NCBI GenBank assembly: GCA_947501045.1
Contig: CANMUI010000005.1
Location: 124,001 to 188,000 of the forward strand
Length of the DNA: 64,000 nucleotides
Direction of reading: 5' to 3'
From: an uncultured Psychrobacter sp.
GTDB taxonomy: Bacteria > Pseudomonadota > Gammaproteobacteria > Pseudomonadales > Moraxellaceae
The notes beneath the pieces are model-generated. The model saw only the letters and a list, made by a program, of their open reading frames with translations, was not told the DNA's origin and did not search any database. Shown in pieces: positions 27,001-36,552 of this stretch (positions are counted from its first letter, which is position 1; the number at the start of each line of letters is the position of its first letter). Made by a program: the position numbers and the translations under genes.

Positions 27001-28266
27001 CTACAGTAGCCTAGTTTCGTAGTTTATCTTCTTTTCTATTTTTCTATAAAAGAAATAAGCAGAAACTGCTAACATAATTTGTGATATAAATATGTTTGTA
27101 GCACCTCCTAATAGTCCAAAATTTTGAATGAGTGGAAAAGATAATAAGAAACCTATTATCGATACTGTTATCGTTATTTTCATTACTATCTTATCGTACC
27201 CTCTTGAAATTAGATAATTTGTAGAATGTATGTTGTAAATAACAACGGACAACACTCCTAGCATAAGAATGTAATAAACTTCTGAATCATTCGCGTACTC
27301 TATACCAATAATGTCAAATATAAACTGATGTATTAATAAAAGGAAAACAATGATAGAAACAATCAATACTAAGTAATATTTTCTATAAATACCGAACTTC
27401 TCTTTGTGTCTAATTAGATACGGGAAAGCAACTCCTGATATTACAGAGTTAAACACATTTAATATTGTTACTACTTGTCTAGTAGCACCAAAATAACCAG
27501 CGGCTGACTTACCTAGTATTATTCCTACTAAAAAGTTAGTAGTATTATTATAAAGGTTTGGAACAAATTGGTTTATAAACAAAGGAAAACCAAATTTTAA
27601 AGTTTTTTTAACTCTAGTTAGATTAATAGGTACTATATTTAATTTGAAATTCTTTATAATTAAATAGTGTGATACACAGGTTACCGCAATAAAGCTAATT
27701 CCCAATAAGAAAGGATAAAGCCAGTAGTCCTCTGGCTCCTTAATTAGTGTAAACACTCCTATGGTAAACGTTAGTTTAACAATAAGATTTAGAACAGCTA
27801 TATAAGTCATTCTCTCTACTCCCCGAAAAAACCACTCAGGAAATAGGGTTTCGCCTAACAGCATTAGGCACATTAATAGATATACGACTAAATCTTCTTT
27901 GAACTGAGGCACAAGAAAAATAGTAGGAATTAATATACTTAATGCAAATATTAATAGATAAAACTTAGTCACCATAGTTTTACTATAAATATAGCTCAAA
28001 TGCTTTTGACTAGTTCTATGCTTTGCAATCTCTCTAGTGGCTGATAGATTGAAACCGTAATCCGTAACTGCTTGAAAGTAAGCAATCAAAGCTAGTCCTA
28101 ATACGATCGCACCATACTGTTGTATTCCTAATACCTTAATTAAATAAGGTAGAGTGACAAAAGGTAGTACTGCATTTATTAGCTTTAAAACAGCTAAGGA
28201 GAAAAAATTTTTGAGCAGTTGACTGATATCTTTGTCACCCAGCACAGTGCGAACTTTCTTGATCAT
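27001..28266 (-). CDS. wzx: Repeat-unit flippase Wzx
   Basis: Polysaccharide flippase of the MOP superfamily that moves undecaprenyl-linked repeat units to the periplasmic leaflet. About 12 hydrophobic helices are spread over 421 residues; the N-terminal LKNFFSLAVLKLINAVLPFVTLPYLIKVLG and the YGAIVLGLALIAYFQ block match the family. The frame extends to a TTG at 28275 that would overlap the tviC stop, but the ATG at 28266 avoids this; neither has a strong ribosome binding site, so coupling to tviC is possible. It is flanked by tviC upstream and the ATP-grasp pair downstream. Identification is secure. Confidence 0.9.
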   Translation of the reverse strand: MIKKVRTVLGDKDISQLLKNFFSLAVLKLINAVLPFVTLPYLIKVLGIQQYGAIVLGLALIAYFQAVTDYGFNLSATREIAKHRTSQKHLSYIYSKTMVTKFYLLIFALSILIPTIFLVPQFKEDLVVYLLMCLMLLGETLFPEWFFRGVERMTYIAVLNLIVKLTFTIGVFTLIKEPEDYWLYPFLLGISFIAVTCVSHYLIIKNFKLNIVPINLTRVKKTLKFGFPLFINQFVPNLYNNTTNFLVGIILGKSAAGYFGATRQVVTILNVFNSVISGVAFPYLIRHKEKFGIYRKYYLVLIVSIIVFLLLIHQFIFDIIGIEYANDSEVYYILMLGVLSVVIYNIHSTNYLISRGYDKIVMKITITVSIIGFLLSFPLIQNFGLLGGATNIFISQIMLAVSAYFFYRKIEKKINYETRLL

Positions 28267-28271
28267 AAAAC

Positions 28272-29303
28272 TCAACTATTTGTTTTCAAAGATTTAACAT
28301 ACCAAGGCATTGCTCTATCAATACCTTGCTCTATATTGAACTGCGGATTGTAGCCCAACAAATTCTTTGCTTTACTGATATCTGCTTGAGAGTGTCTGAC
28401 ATCACCTTCTCTAAAATCTCGATAGGTAGGTGGTTTTTCGTAAATGACACCATTGTCTATCAGTGCTAGTTTGATAGCATTAAACAATTCATTTAATGTG
28501 GTTCTATCCCCTACTGCCACGTTATAAACTTGGTTTTTAGCTTCGGGGTCAGTAGTTGTCGCTGCTAATATATTTGCTTGTACTGTGTTATCGATATAAC
28601 AAAAATCACGACTAGTCTCTCCATCACCATTCATGAAGACCTCATCGTCCGATATCATTGCAGCTGTCCATTTTGGAATAACAGCCGCATATGCGCCATC
28701 AGGATCTTGGCGTCTACCAAAAACGTTAAAATAGCGTAAACCAATGGAATGAAAATCATAACTACGTGCAAACACTTCTGCATATAGCTCATTGACATAC
28801 TTAGTCACCGCATATGGAGATAAAGGTTTACCAATGGCATCTTCAACTTTGGGCAAAGCGGGATGATCACCGTAAGTTGAGCTACTAGCAGCATACGTAA
28901 AGCTTGATACTTTCGCATCACGAGCCGCAACCAACATATTTAGAAAACCTGAAATATTGGTTTCGTTAGTAGCGATAGGGTCTGCAAGTGAACGCGGTAC
29001 AGAACCTAAAGCCGCTTGATGTAAAACGTAATCCACACCCGTACATGCTTGATGGCAGTCATCTACGTTTCTTATATCGCCTTCAATAAAATTAAAACGT
29101 TGCCATTGATCCTCAGATACTAGGGTTTTTACTTCTGCTAAATTTTTTCGATGACCGGTCGCAAAGTTATCCAAGCCTACTACGTCCTGATCTAATTTCA
29201 GTAGCGTTTCGAGTAAGTTTGAGCCGATAAACCCGCCTACTCCTGTAATCAACCACTTCTTTGGATGGTTTACCAACGTCTGCTTTGTTTCTTCATACTG
29301 CAT
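28272..29303 (-). CDS. tviC: UDP-N-acetylglucosamine/uronate 4-epimerase, TviC/WbpP-like
   Basis: Extended short-chain dehydrogenase of 343 residues. The NAD motif GVGGFIGSN (about residues 22-30), the catalytic SSS/YxxxK set (ASSSTYG and YAVTKYVNE) and [21 protein letters not shown] match the TviC/WbpP group, which epimerises UDP-GlcNAc or UDP-GlcNAcA at C4. Beside the TviB-like dehydrogenase it should yield UDP-GalNAcA. AAGGAAGC precedes the ATG. It is 34 bases from the tviB stop and almost contiguous with wzx. Identification of group is strong; the exact order of oxidation and epimerisation is not visible. Confidence 0.9.
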   Translation of the reverse strand: MQYEETKQTLVNHPKKWLITGVGGFIGSNLLETLLKLDQDVVGLDNFATGHRKNLAEVKTLVSEDQWQRFNFIEGDIRNVDDCHQACTGVDYVLHQAALGSVPRSLADPIATNETNISGFLNMLVAARDAKVSSFTYAASSSTYGDHPALPKVEDAIGKPLSPYAVTKYVNELYAEVFARSYDFHSIGLRYFNVFGRRQDPDGAYAAVIPKWTAAMISDDEVFMNGDGETSRDFCYIDNTVQANILAATTTDPEAKNQVYNVAVGDRTTLNELFNAIKLALIDNGVIYEKPPTYRDFREGDVRHSQADISKAKNLLGYNPQFNIEQGIDRAMPWYVKSLKTNS

Positions 29304-29337
29304 TATGTTGCTTCCTTATTAGTATTGTATTTTACCT

Positions 29338-30615
29338 CTACAAACGAATATCAGCTTCTTCTTTGTCAAATACATATTTTAGGTCATAGAGGACATGTTT
29401 ATCTTTACCCAAAGCTCGGATATTATCGATGCCCATATCTGTAAACTCTGAGTGTGCCACTGCTAAGATAATACCGTCGTAGTGCTGCGACTGCGGCTTA
29501 TCAATAGGAGTAACGTTATATTCACGCTGAGCTTCTTCGTTATCTACCCAAGGATCGTAGATGTCCACTTCAATGTTGTATTCTTCTAATTCGTGAACAA
29601 TATCAATAATCTTGGTATTACGAACATCAGGACAATTCTCTTTAAAGCTTAGACCAAGTATCAGTACTCGCGCGCCTTCCACCTGAATACGCTTCTTAAT
29701 CATAGTTTTAATTAGCTGAGTAGTGACGTATTCGCCCATACCGTCGTTTAAGCGGCGGCCAGCAAGAATAATCTCTGGGTTATATCCAATAGCTTGTGCT
29801 TTATGGGTTAGATAGTAAGGATCAACACCAATACAATGTCCGCCTACTAAACCAGGACGGAACGGTAAAAAGTTCCATTTAGTACCAGCAGCAGTTAATA
29901 CGGCTTCAGTATCTATATTCATTTTATTAAAGATAACCGCTAACTCATTAATAAGGGCAATATTGACATCTCTTTGAGTGTTCTCAATCACTTTTGCAGC
30001 TTCTGCAACTTTGATGCTTGGTGCTTTATGAGTGCCGGCGGTAATGATAAGGTTATAGACATCATCAACGAAGTCTGCAATCTCTAGTGTAGAACCTGCA
30101 GTAACTTTTAAGATATTGGTAACTCTATGTTCTTTATCACCTGGGTTGATGCGCTCAGGACTATAGCCTGCATAGAAGTCTTGGTTAAAAACCAATCCAG
30201 AAACCTTTTCCAGTACAGGAATACAAACCTCTTCTGTAGCACCTGGATAAACTGTAGACTCATAAACTACGATGTCGTCTTTTTTTAGAATACCGCCTAT
30301 AGCTGTCGATGCTTTAATTAAGGGTGTTAAGTCTGGTTGTTTAAAGTCATCGATAGGTGTAGGTACAGTAACGATAATAAAGTTGCAATTCGCTAGTGCT
30401 TCAATATCTGAGCTGTAGGTGAGATGCGTAGCTTGAGCCAATTCTTCATCGCTAACCTCTAAAGTATGATCAGTACCTGATTGCAGCTCAGCGATACGAT
30501 TCGCATTGATGTCAAAACCTATAACTGGTACTTTTTTACCAAACTCGACTGCTAAAGGTAGACCTACATAACCAAGGCCGATAACAGCTATTTTTATACC
30601 ATTAATATCTCTCAT
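29338..30615 (-). CDS. tviB: UDP-N-acetyl-D-glucosamine/galactosamine 6-dehydrogenase, TviB/WbpO-like
   Basis: NAD-dependent four-electron dehydrogenase of 425 residues that oxidises C6 of a UDP-HexNAc to the uronic acid. The Rossmann motif is [16 protein letters not shown] (near residue 11), the catalytic cysteine is C261 in [13 protein letters not shown], and the C-terminal UDP-binding domain contains [19 protein letters not shown]. Together with tviC downstream it provides the acidic sugar (probably GalNAcA) whose carboxylate could be the target of the ATP-grasp enzymes of the locus. A clear AAGGGAG precedes the start. Identification is secure; the preference for GlcNAc or GalNAc is inferred from its partner. 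Confidence 0.92.
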   Translation of the reverse strand: MRDINGIKIAVIGLGYVGLPLAVEFGKKVPVIGFDINANRIAELQSGTDHTLEVSDEELAQATHLTYSSDIEALANCNFIIVTVPTPIDDFKQPDLTPLIKASTAIGGILKKDDIVVYESTVYPGATEEVCIPVLEKVSGLVFNQDFYAGYSPERINPGDKEHRVTNILKVTAGSTLEIADFVDDVYNLIITAGTHKAPSIKVAEAAKVIENTQRDVNIALINELAVIFNKMNIDTEAVLTAAGTKWNFLPFRPGLVGGHCIGVDPYYLTHKAQAIGYNPEIILAGRRLNDGMGEYVTTQLIKTMIKKRIQVEGARVLILGLSFKENCPDVRNTKIIDIVHELEEYNIEVDIYDPWVDNEEAQREYNVTPIDKPQSQHYDGIILAVAHSEFTDMGIDNIRALGKDKHVLYDLKYVFDKEEADIRL

Positions 30616-30727
30616 AACACTCCCTTCTAAATATATTTATATAATAGTTTCGTATATAACGGTTTCGATAATTCGAAATAACGTCCACTTAAATTAAATT
30701 AATAAAGGTTAAGATTAATCAGGTTTA

Positions 30728-32686
30728 CTAAGATTCTGAACCTTCGCGATATCCTTCAACAAAATATTTAAACTCTTCTTTGAGCCATTCGACATCATGG
30801 GGTTGAGCCCTGCGTGTCAACTGCGATAACATGTTTTCAATATCCATTAGTGGAAAGCTGCGCTCTATTGCTTGTCTGATTAGAGGATGCTCTGTCTCTT
30901 CAACATTATCATCGCCGATGATCAGCTCTTCATAGAGTTTCTCACCAGGTCTTAACCCAGTAACTATAATCTCCATATCCCCATCAGGATTATTATTATC
31001 TTTTAGCTTACAACCTGTTAAGTAAATCATACGTTTAGCCAGATCTACGATTTTGACCGGCTCCCCCATATCAAGCACAAATACTTCACCACCTGATGCC
31101 ATTGCACCTGCTTGAATAACCAAGCTTGCTGCTTCTGGAATAGTCATAAAATAACGTGTCACATCTTCATGGGTTACTGTAATGGGACCACCTTGCTCAA
31201 TTTGTTTAGTAAATAAAGGAATAACAGATCCAGATGACCCTAATACATTACCAAAACGTACCATGCTAAAGCAGGTGCTACTATTAACTTGGCTTAGCCC
31301 TTGACAAACTAGCTCTGCCAAACGTTTAGAGGCGCCCATAACATTAGTAGGTCTTACCGCTTTATCGGTTGAAATAAGTACAAAGGTTTCAACTTTAGCT
31401 TGCAAAGCTGCGTAAGCACAATGATAAGTCCCTTTAGAATTGTTGATCACGCCCTCAAATGGATTATGCTCAACGATAGGCACATGTTTATAGGCAGCAG
31501 CATGATAAACGGTTTGAATGCGATACCTTTTAAATACTCTGATTAGCTTATCTTCGTTAGTTACATTACCAATCATGGCTATAATCTCGATGTTTTCATA
31601 ATCAGGATTGAGCGCTTGTTGGTTTTTTAGTTCTTGATGAATACTGTATAAAGCATATTCAGATAGTTCATAAAGTATTAGACAGCGAGGGCCATTTTTA
31701 ATGATTTGTCGACAAAGCTCACTACCAATAGAGCCACCAGCCCCTGTGACCAATACGCTTTTACCACTAATGTTTTTACTTAGTAACTTGGCATCAGGTT
31801 CGACAGTTTGTCGATCTAATACATCTAAGATATCAACAGGACGCATCTTGCTAACGGTCACTTGACCATCAGCGATATCATGCAAACTTGGTAACTCTTT
31901 GATCTTGACAGAGACTTCTGCAAACTCATCGATGATTTGGCGACGACGGGCACGACTTATAGAAGGCATGGCCAAAAATACTTGCTCAACATTCAACTGA
32001 TCTACCAAAGCCACTGTTTCGCTAGCATCGTATATTTTTTTGCCAAAGACATAGCCCCCAGTTAGCTGCGGATTGTCGTCGACAAAGGCTACAGTACGAT
32101 ATTTATGTGAACGCTCTAGAGCATCGAACAACTCTCTACCTGCTACGCCCGCTCCATAAATAATGACATTCTCGTTGACTTCTGTATCTTTACGACGATG
32201 CTTTTGACTACCTGTACTACGCTCTAGTATTTCGCGAATGCTTAAGCGACTGCCCCATAACCAGATGAAAAATAGGAATAAATACAACAGAGGAACAGAG
32301 CGAGGCATGACAGGTAATGCATCAAAGAATCCTATGAATTGATAAAGGATTATCAACAATACAAATAACTGCAATACGTTACGCATCACCGAATCAAAGA
32401 AGATACGGGCAACACCTCTATAAAATCCAATAAGGTAGAGGCCAACCACAGGGGGTATAGCATAAAAAAACAAGGCTATAGGGCTAATGTGGTTGGCAAC
32501 ATAACCGTATCTTAATGCGTAAGCGAAAAACAAACAGACTAATGACATTAAGATATCGGCGGTTAAAAAGAAACTACGCTTTACTACACGCGGCAGCTCT
32601 AATAATCGTTGAGCAGTATTGTACAACCGGTTAACGGTATTCTTATTTTCAGAATAAGTATTATTAAGCTTTGGCTTCATAATCAT
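30728..32686 (-). CDS. Membrane-bound UDP-HexNAc 4,6-dehydratase, PglF/WbpM-like
   Basis: Long-type dehydratase of 652 residues. Four or five membrane helices occupy about residues 38-150, a CoA-binding-like Rossmann domain follows (VIIYGAGVAGRELFDAL), and the catalytic domain begins at VLVTGAGGSIGSELCRQI. The active-site region STDKAVRPTNVMGASKRLAE has Met in place of the usual catalytic Tyr, as is normal for this class. It makes a UDP-4-keto-6-deoxy-HexNAc, the precursor of bacillosamine-type and FucNAc/QuiNAc sugars, presumably aminated by the DegT enzyme at 13108-14319. It lies 57 bases after wzc. Family assignment is secure; the product is inferred. Confidence 0.92.
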   Translation of the reverse strand: MIMKPKLNNTYSENKNTVNRLYNTAQRLLELPRVVKRSFFLTADILMSLVCLFFAYALRYGYVANHISPIALFFYAIPPVVGLYLIGFYRGVARIFFDSVMRNVLQLFVLLIILYQFIGFFDALPVMPRSVPLLYLFLFFIWLWGSRLSIREILERSTGSQKHRRKDTEVNENVIIYGAGVAGRELFDALERSHKYRTVAFVDDNPQLTGGYVFGKKIYDASETVALVDQLNVEQVFLAMPSISRARRRQIIDEFAEVSVKIKELPSLHDIADGQVTVSKMRPVDILDVLDRQTVEPDAKLLSKNISGKSVLVTGAGGSIGSELCRQIIKNGPRCLILYELSEYALYSIHQELKNQQALNPDYENIEIIAMIGNVTNEDKLIRVFKRYRIQTVYHAAAYKHVPIVEHNPFEGVINNSKGTYHCAYAALQAKVETFVLISTDKAVRPTNVMGASKRLAELVCQGLSQVNSSTCFSMVRFGNVLGSSGSVIPLFTKQIEQGGPITVTHEDVTRYFMTIPEAASLVIQAGAMASGGEVFVLDMGEPVKIVDLAKRMIYLTGCKLKDNNNPDGDMEIIVTGLRPGEKLYEELIIGDDNVEETEHPLIRQAIERSFPLMDIENMLSQLTRRAQPHDVEWLKEEFKYFVEGYREGSES

Positions 32687-32743
32687 AAACTCAACTGGTT
32701 GTTTTATTACTATTTTTGTTATGTTGCTACTTTTTTATTACTA

Positions 32744-34978
32744 CTATTTACTATTATTACTACTATAAGCATAAGTAAAATGATAAGTATTCTTAGTCAT
32801 CATGCCTTGCTTTATATCGTTTATTACAATACCGTCAACTTCAACATTTGATCTACTCATCTGTTTGATAGCATAAGCTAATTGACCTTCTGAAGAGTCG
32901 TTATGGCGAGTTACCATTAAGACCTTGTCAGCAAACTTCGACAGTATTACCGCATCTGTTGCTGCTAATACAGGCGGCGAGTCAATAATGATATAGTCAT
33001 AATGGTCAGCAAGCTCACTCATCAACCCACTGAACCTATCACTAGCTAGCAGCGAAGACGGATTACGGGGCTGGTTACCGCGAGGGATAATATCTAAATT
33101 ATCTATACTCGTAGGATAAGTAATACTAACGGCCGTACTGTCATCTGTGGCGAAGTAATCTGCAAGCCCGTTCTCACTTTCTTGATCTATGTTAAATGTA
33201 TTGTGCAAACTACCTAAGCGCATATCTGCATCTATAACCAACACTCTTTTATCTAATTGTGAGAACACTTCCGCTAAATTTGCAACGATGAAGGATTTAC
33301 CAACGCCAGGACTCTCACCAGATACCACAATCACACGGCTACGTTGATCATTTTTTCCTTGTACCGGCATACCAAACATTAGATAAGTTCTTAGACTTTT
33401 TATCGCCTCATAACTCACACTATCGTGATCAGCATAAGATAATAAGCGGTTACCAGCTCTGTTGTTTTTACCTAATCGTTGCACTGATTTGGAGCGAGGA
33501 ACCGTAGCTATAACAGGAACACCTATTTTAGACTCTAAATCTTCAGGATCTTTGACTACGTCTTTAAAAGAGCTTCTAATTAATACTACTGCTGCTCCTA
33601 ATAGCGCACCTATAGCTGTGGCCAGTAGCATAATCAGACCTTTCATCGGTGCTATAGGCTCATAGGTGCTAACAGGTAGATCAACGACACGCGCATAACC
33701 AATTTGACCGGCTTCAACAATTTTTAGTTGCTCATAGTTGTTAAGCATAGTGAGATAAAGATCTCTATTGATACCAACATCCTCTGATAGTTGTAAAAAC
33801 TCTCTTTGAATATCGGGTAATCTTTCAATAGTATTACTAATCTCTTGTTTTCTATTATTTAGCACTCTTAGCTGATCATTAATCTGTATAACTAGAGGAT
33901 GCTCGTCAGTATAATAAGTAGACAGCTCTGCTTGTTGCAGCTTTAGATCGCTAATCTGACCGTCAATTCTAGAGTTCTCTGCTATCAACAACTCAGCTTC
34001 TTGAGCGACATCAATAGTGCCGTATCTTTCACGAAAATCGTTAAAAGCGGCCTCAGAGTCATCAAGCTGCTGCTTTAGTCTAGGGATTTGTGTTTCCATA
34101 AATTCTATGGTTTTAGTCGTCTCTTCAGCACCGCGCGACTCGTTTTGACCTACATAAGATAGAACAATTTCGTTTAAGATCAAGGTCGTTTGTTGCTGAT
34201 TAGGGCCTGTGTAAGACAGCTGGATAATACCACTTGAATTTTCTGTTTCTATTACTTCCAATTTACTATTTATAGCGTTTGTCGTAATTTGTAACGACTG
34301 CTTAGTAATATTGATGGGGTGTCCACTAGCAGGTAGATCCTCTACAGTAATTTGAATAGGACCCTTGGCCCCTTTAAACTCTTGTGATTGATTAAACTGA
34401 CCTTTAAACTCTTCAAGAGCATTGCTCAATGTAAAACCGTTATCAGATCTCACCAAAGTAAAAGTCTCATCTAGATAGTCTGGTGCTACATTGAACTGAC
34501 CGATCTGTGCTTGTCCATTATCAGTATCTAATGAGACTCCTGTTGGTGCATGTACTGGAGTATTAACTCGATCATTTGCTATTCTATCTATAGCAGTAAC
34601 TTCAGGATTGCCTAATCGAGTTTGCAAATGCAACAAATCAACTACTGGCTCTAATACCATGCGCGATTTTATTAATTGCGTTTCTGCTAAAGAGTTATTT
34701 GCTCCTGGACCAACCAAATTAGAGATATCATTGCCAAGTCCTGAAACACTTTGCGAGCTTTCATTAATTTGTATCAACGCATCTGATTGATACGTTGGAT
34801 TGACGTAGCGGTTATACAGTATTGCTAATACCAACCCTAGTAAAGCAAACAAAAGTATCGTTTTCCAGCCACGCATCAATGCTCCAAACAAGTCTGACAA
34901 ACTAAACTCGTTGTTCTCTCGATCGATAGCAGGTTCTGTCAATTTTTTCGAATCTGTATTCATGTGTGTATTCGCCAT
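32744..34978 (-). CDS. wzc: Capsule tyrosine autokinase Wzc
   Basis: Polysaccharide co-polymerase and BY-kinase of 744 residues that controls chain length and export with Wza. The Wzz domain with membrane helix at about 37-57 opens the protein; coiled-coil GNVR-type region follows to a second helix near 445-465; the cytoplasmic kinase has Walker A GESPGVGKS, Walker A' VLVIDADMR and Walker B YIIIDSPP. The C-terminal cluster is short: Tyr732, Tyr736 and Tyr738. Its ATG follows the distal TAA of wzb directly (TAAATG) with no evident ribosome binding site, so translation probably depended on wzb; the premature stop in wzb may therefore reduce Wzc synthesis. Confidence 0.94.
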   Translation of the reverse strand: MANTHMNTDSKKLTEPAIDRENNEFSLSDLFGALMRGWKTILLFALLGLVLAILYNRYVNPTYQSDALIQINESSQSVSGLGNDISNLVGPGANNSLAETQLIKSRMVLEPVVDLLHLQTRLGNPEVTAIDRIANDRVNTPVHAPTGVSLDTDNGQAQIGQFNVAPDYLDETFTLVRSDNGFTLSNALEEFKGQFNQSQEFKGAKGPIQITVEDLPASGHPINITKQSLQITTNAINSKLEVIETENSSGIIQLSYTGPNQQQTTLILNEIVLSYVGQNESRGAEETTKTIEFMETQIPRLKQQLDDSEAAFNDFRERYGTIDVAQEAELLIAENSRIDGQISDLKLQQAELSTYYTDEHPLVIQINDQLRVLNNRKQEISNTIERLPDIQREFLQLSEDVGINRDLYLTMLNNYEQLKIVEAGQIGYARVVDLPVSTYEPIAPMKGLIMLLATAIGALLGAAVVLIRSSFKDVVKDPEDLESKIGVPVIATVPRSKSVQRLGKNNRAGNRLLSYADHDSVSYEAIKSLRTYLMFGMPVQGKNDQRSRVIVVSGESPGVGKSFIVANLAEVFSQLDKRVLVIDADMRLGSLHNTFNIDQESENGLADYFATDDSTAVSITYPTSIDNLDIIPRGNQPRNPSSLLASDRFSGLMSELADHYDYIIIDSPPVLAATDAVILSKFADKVLMVTRHNDSSEGQLAYAIKQMSRSNVEVDGIVINDIKQGMMTKNTYHFTYAYSSNNSK

Positions 34979-35410
34979 TTAACTAATTTTATCAGCCCAT
35001 TGTTCAAGGCTATCAATAATGTCTTTCTTAGCAGCCTCAAACGCTGACCTATCTTGCAAGTACGGATCTTCAATATCTTTATTATTTCAATGACCAATTC
35101 GAAACGTTTTGCCTCGGCAATGTGGCCATTCATTTTCAATCCACTTAGTTTGATCTGTTGACATCGTCAAAATCAAATCCGCTTTTTCTACTAGCTCTGC
35201 ACTGATCTGCTGAGCACGGTGTGAATCTATATTTATATCGTCAGCTGCCATTACAGCGCTTGCTTTTTCATCGGCCGGATAACCTATTAATGCCGACACG
35301 CCAGCGGAGTTAATATGCTTTTGTGGATATTCTCGAGCCAGTAACGCCGCAGCCATAGGGCTACGACATATATTGCCAACACAAACAACTAAGATATTAT
35401 TGAATGTCAT
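34979..35410 (-). pseudogene. wzb: Low-molecular-weight tyrosine phosphatase Wzb, interrupted by in-frame TGA
   Basis: Phosphatase that dephosphorylates Wzc. The N-terminal active-site loop C10VGNICR16S is intact. After RIGH107 the frame meets TGA at 35087-35089, where the family has Trp (TGG); a single G-to-A change explains it. The same frame continues without further defects through NNKDIEDPY and on to a TAA at 34979-34981, just before the wzc ATG, giving the normal length of 143 residues if read through. The truncated product lacks Asp115 of DPY, the general acid, and the last helix. It is either a recent nonsense mutation, a strain polymorphism or a sequencing error; the otherwise perfect remainder argues for a recent event. 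Confidence 0.85.
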
Positions 35411-35433
35411 AACTTACGCTTCTATATATCTAC

Positions 35434-36552
35434 CTATATACGTGAAATCGAATTGATTGCAGAGGTTGAAGGTAATAGAGCACTGATGATACGGTTCCAA
35501 CGTGCTAGGCCAGTTGGATCGACATAAATAATGTCATTTGATTGCATCTCAAAACGGTTAGCTAATGCTAGACTTGTAACTGACTGCAAGTTAGCATGAT
35601 AAATAGTGGTGTAAGGGTACCCTGGATTATCACGTACGATATATACTTTAGCCGCATCAGCAGTAGCTGAATTCAAACCTCTTGACCGGCTTAATACCTG
35701 CGCTAAAGTAATTCCTTGTTCAGGTATAACAATAGGCTCTACCACACCAAATTCGCCTAGGGTATAAACCGTATTACGACTTTCATTATTGACGTGGATA
35801 GAATCACCATCACGTAAATAAATCTGGCTACCTGACACTCCAGCTTGTTGAAGTGCTTGTAATCCCAATGAGTAAGTTCTGCCGTCACGGTTCAATACGA
35901 TATTGTTAGAATCGCCTGTATCTGTCGTTCCTCCTGCTAGAGAAATTGCGCTATAGAGTGAAACAGGAGTGTCTGCAATCGCAAACTCACCAGGCTGTCT
36001 AACTTCACCATCAATAAAGAACTTACTGCCGCGATAATTGATAATTTTTACTTGAGGGTCGGGAAATTTTAGATATTCTTGTAGTTGACTACGTAGTTTC
36101 GCTGTAAATTGCGGCACACTCAGACCACTTGCTTTGATACGTCCAATTAGAGGAAACTGAACGAAGCCTTGCTGATCAACAGGAAGGCCTGAAGCGTAAG
36201 GATTAGAGCTATCGCTTAGTGTCGAAGGAGTAATATCTGGATAATCAATCAATGTGATACTTAAAATATCTCCCTCAGCAATGCGGTAATCGGCTTTACC
36301 GGATTGTTGTAGCAAGCGAGATAAATCGCTATCAGGAGTAGCGACTGGTTTGGGCGGTAAGGTTTGCAGATTTAAAGGCTGAATATTAAACTGCATGCCA
36401 TTTTCTGCTATGAAAGTACCACTAGTAGGTGGCAGGTCGCCAGCTTGTAGTCCTGAGTTAATAGTACAGCCTGAAAGCAGACTGAGGGACAACAGACATG
36501 CCGTAAAAAGTTTGGGCGACTGTTTAATAGGAAGTAAACGATGATAGACCAT
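35434..36552 (-). CDS. wza: Outer-membrane polysaccharide export lipoprotein Wza
   Basis: Outer-membrane channel of the Wzx/Wzy capsule pathway, 372 residues. A lipoprotein signal ends in LLSGC with Cys29 as the lipidated residue. The polysaccharide export (PES) domain is marked by YRIAEGDILSITLIDYPD (about residue 95), followed by SLBB-type domains (FFIDGEVRQPGEFAI; VYTLGEFGVVEPIVIPE) and a C-terminal amphipathic helix region near WNRIISALLPS. It is the first gene of the export module, with 770 gene-free bases upstream that presumably hold the main capsule promoter. wzb starts 23 bases after its stop. Identification is secure. Confidence 0.93.
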   Translation of the reverse strand: MVYHRLLPIKQSPKLFTACLLSLSLLSGCTINSGLQAGDLPPTSGTFIAENGMQFNIQPLNLQTLPPKPVATPDSDLSRLLQQSGKADYRIAEGDILSITLIDYPDITPSTLSDSSNPYASGLPVDQQGFVQFPLIGRIKASGLSVPQFTAKLRSQLQEYLKFPDPQVKIINYRGSKFFIDGEVRQPGEFAIADTPVSLYSAISLAGGTTDTGDSNNIVLNRDGRTYSLGLQALQQAGVSGSQIYLRDGDSIHVNNESRNTVYTLGEFGVVEPIVIPEQGITLAQVLSRSRGLNSATADAAKVYIVRDNPGYPYTTIYHANLQSVTSLALANRFEMQSNDIIYVDPTGLARWNRIISALLPSTSAINSISRI

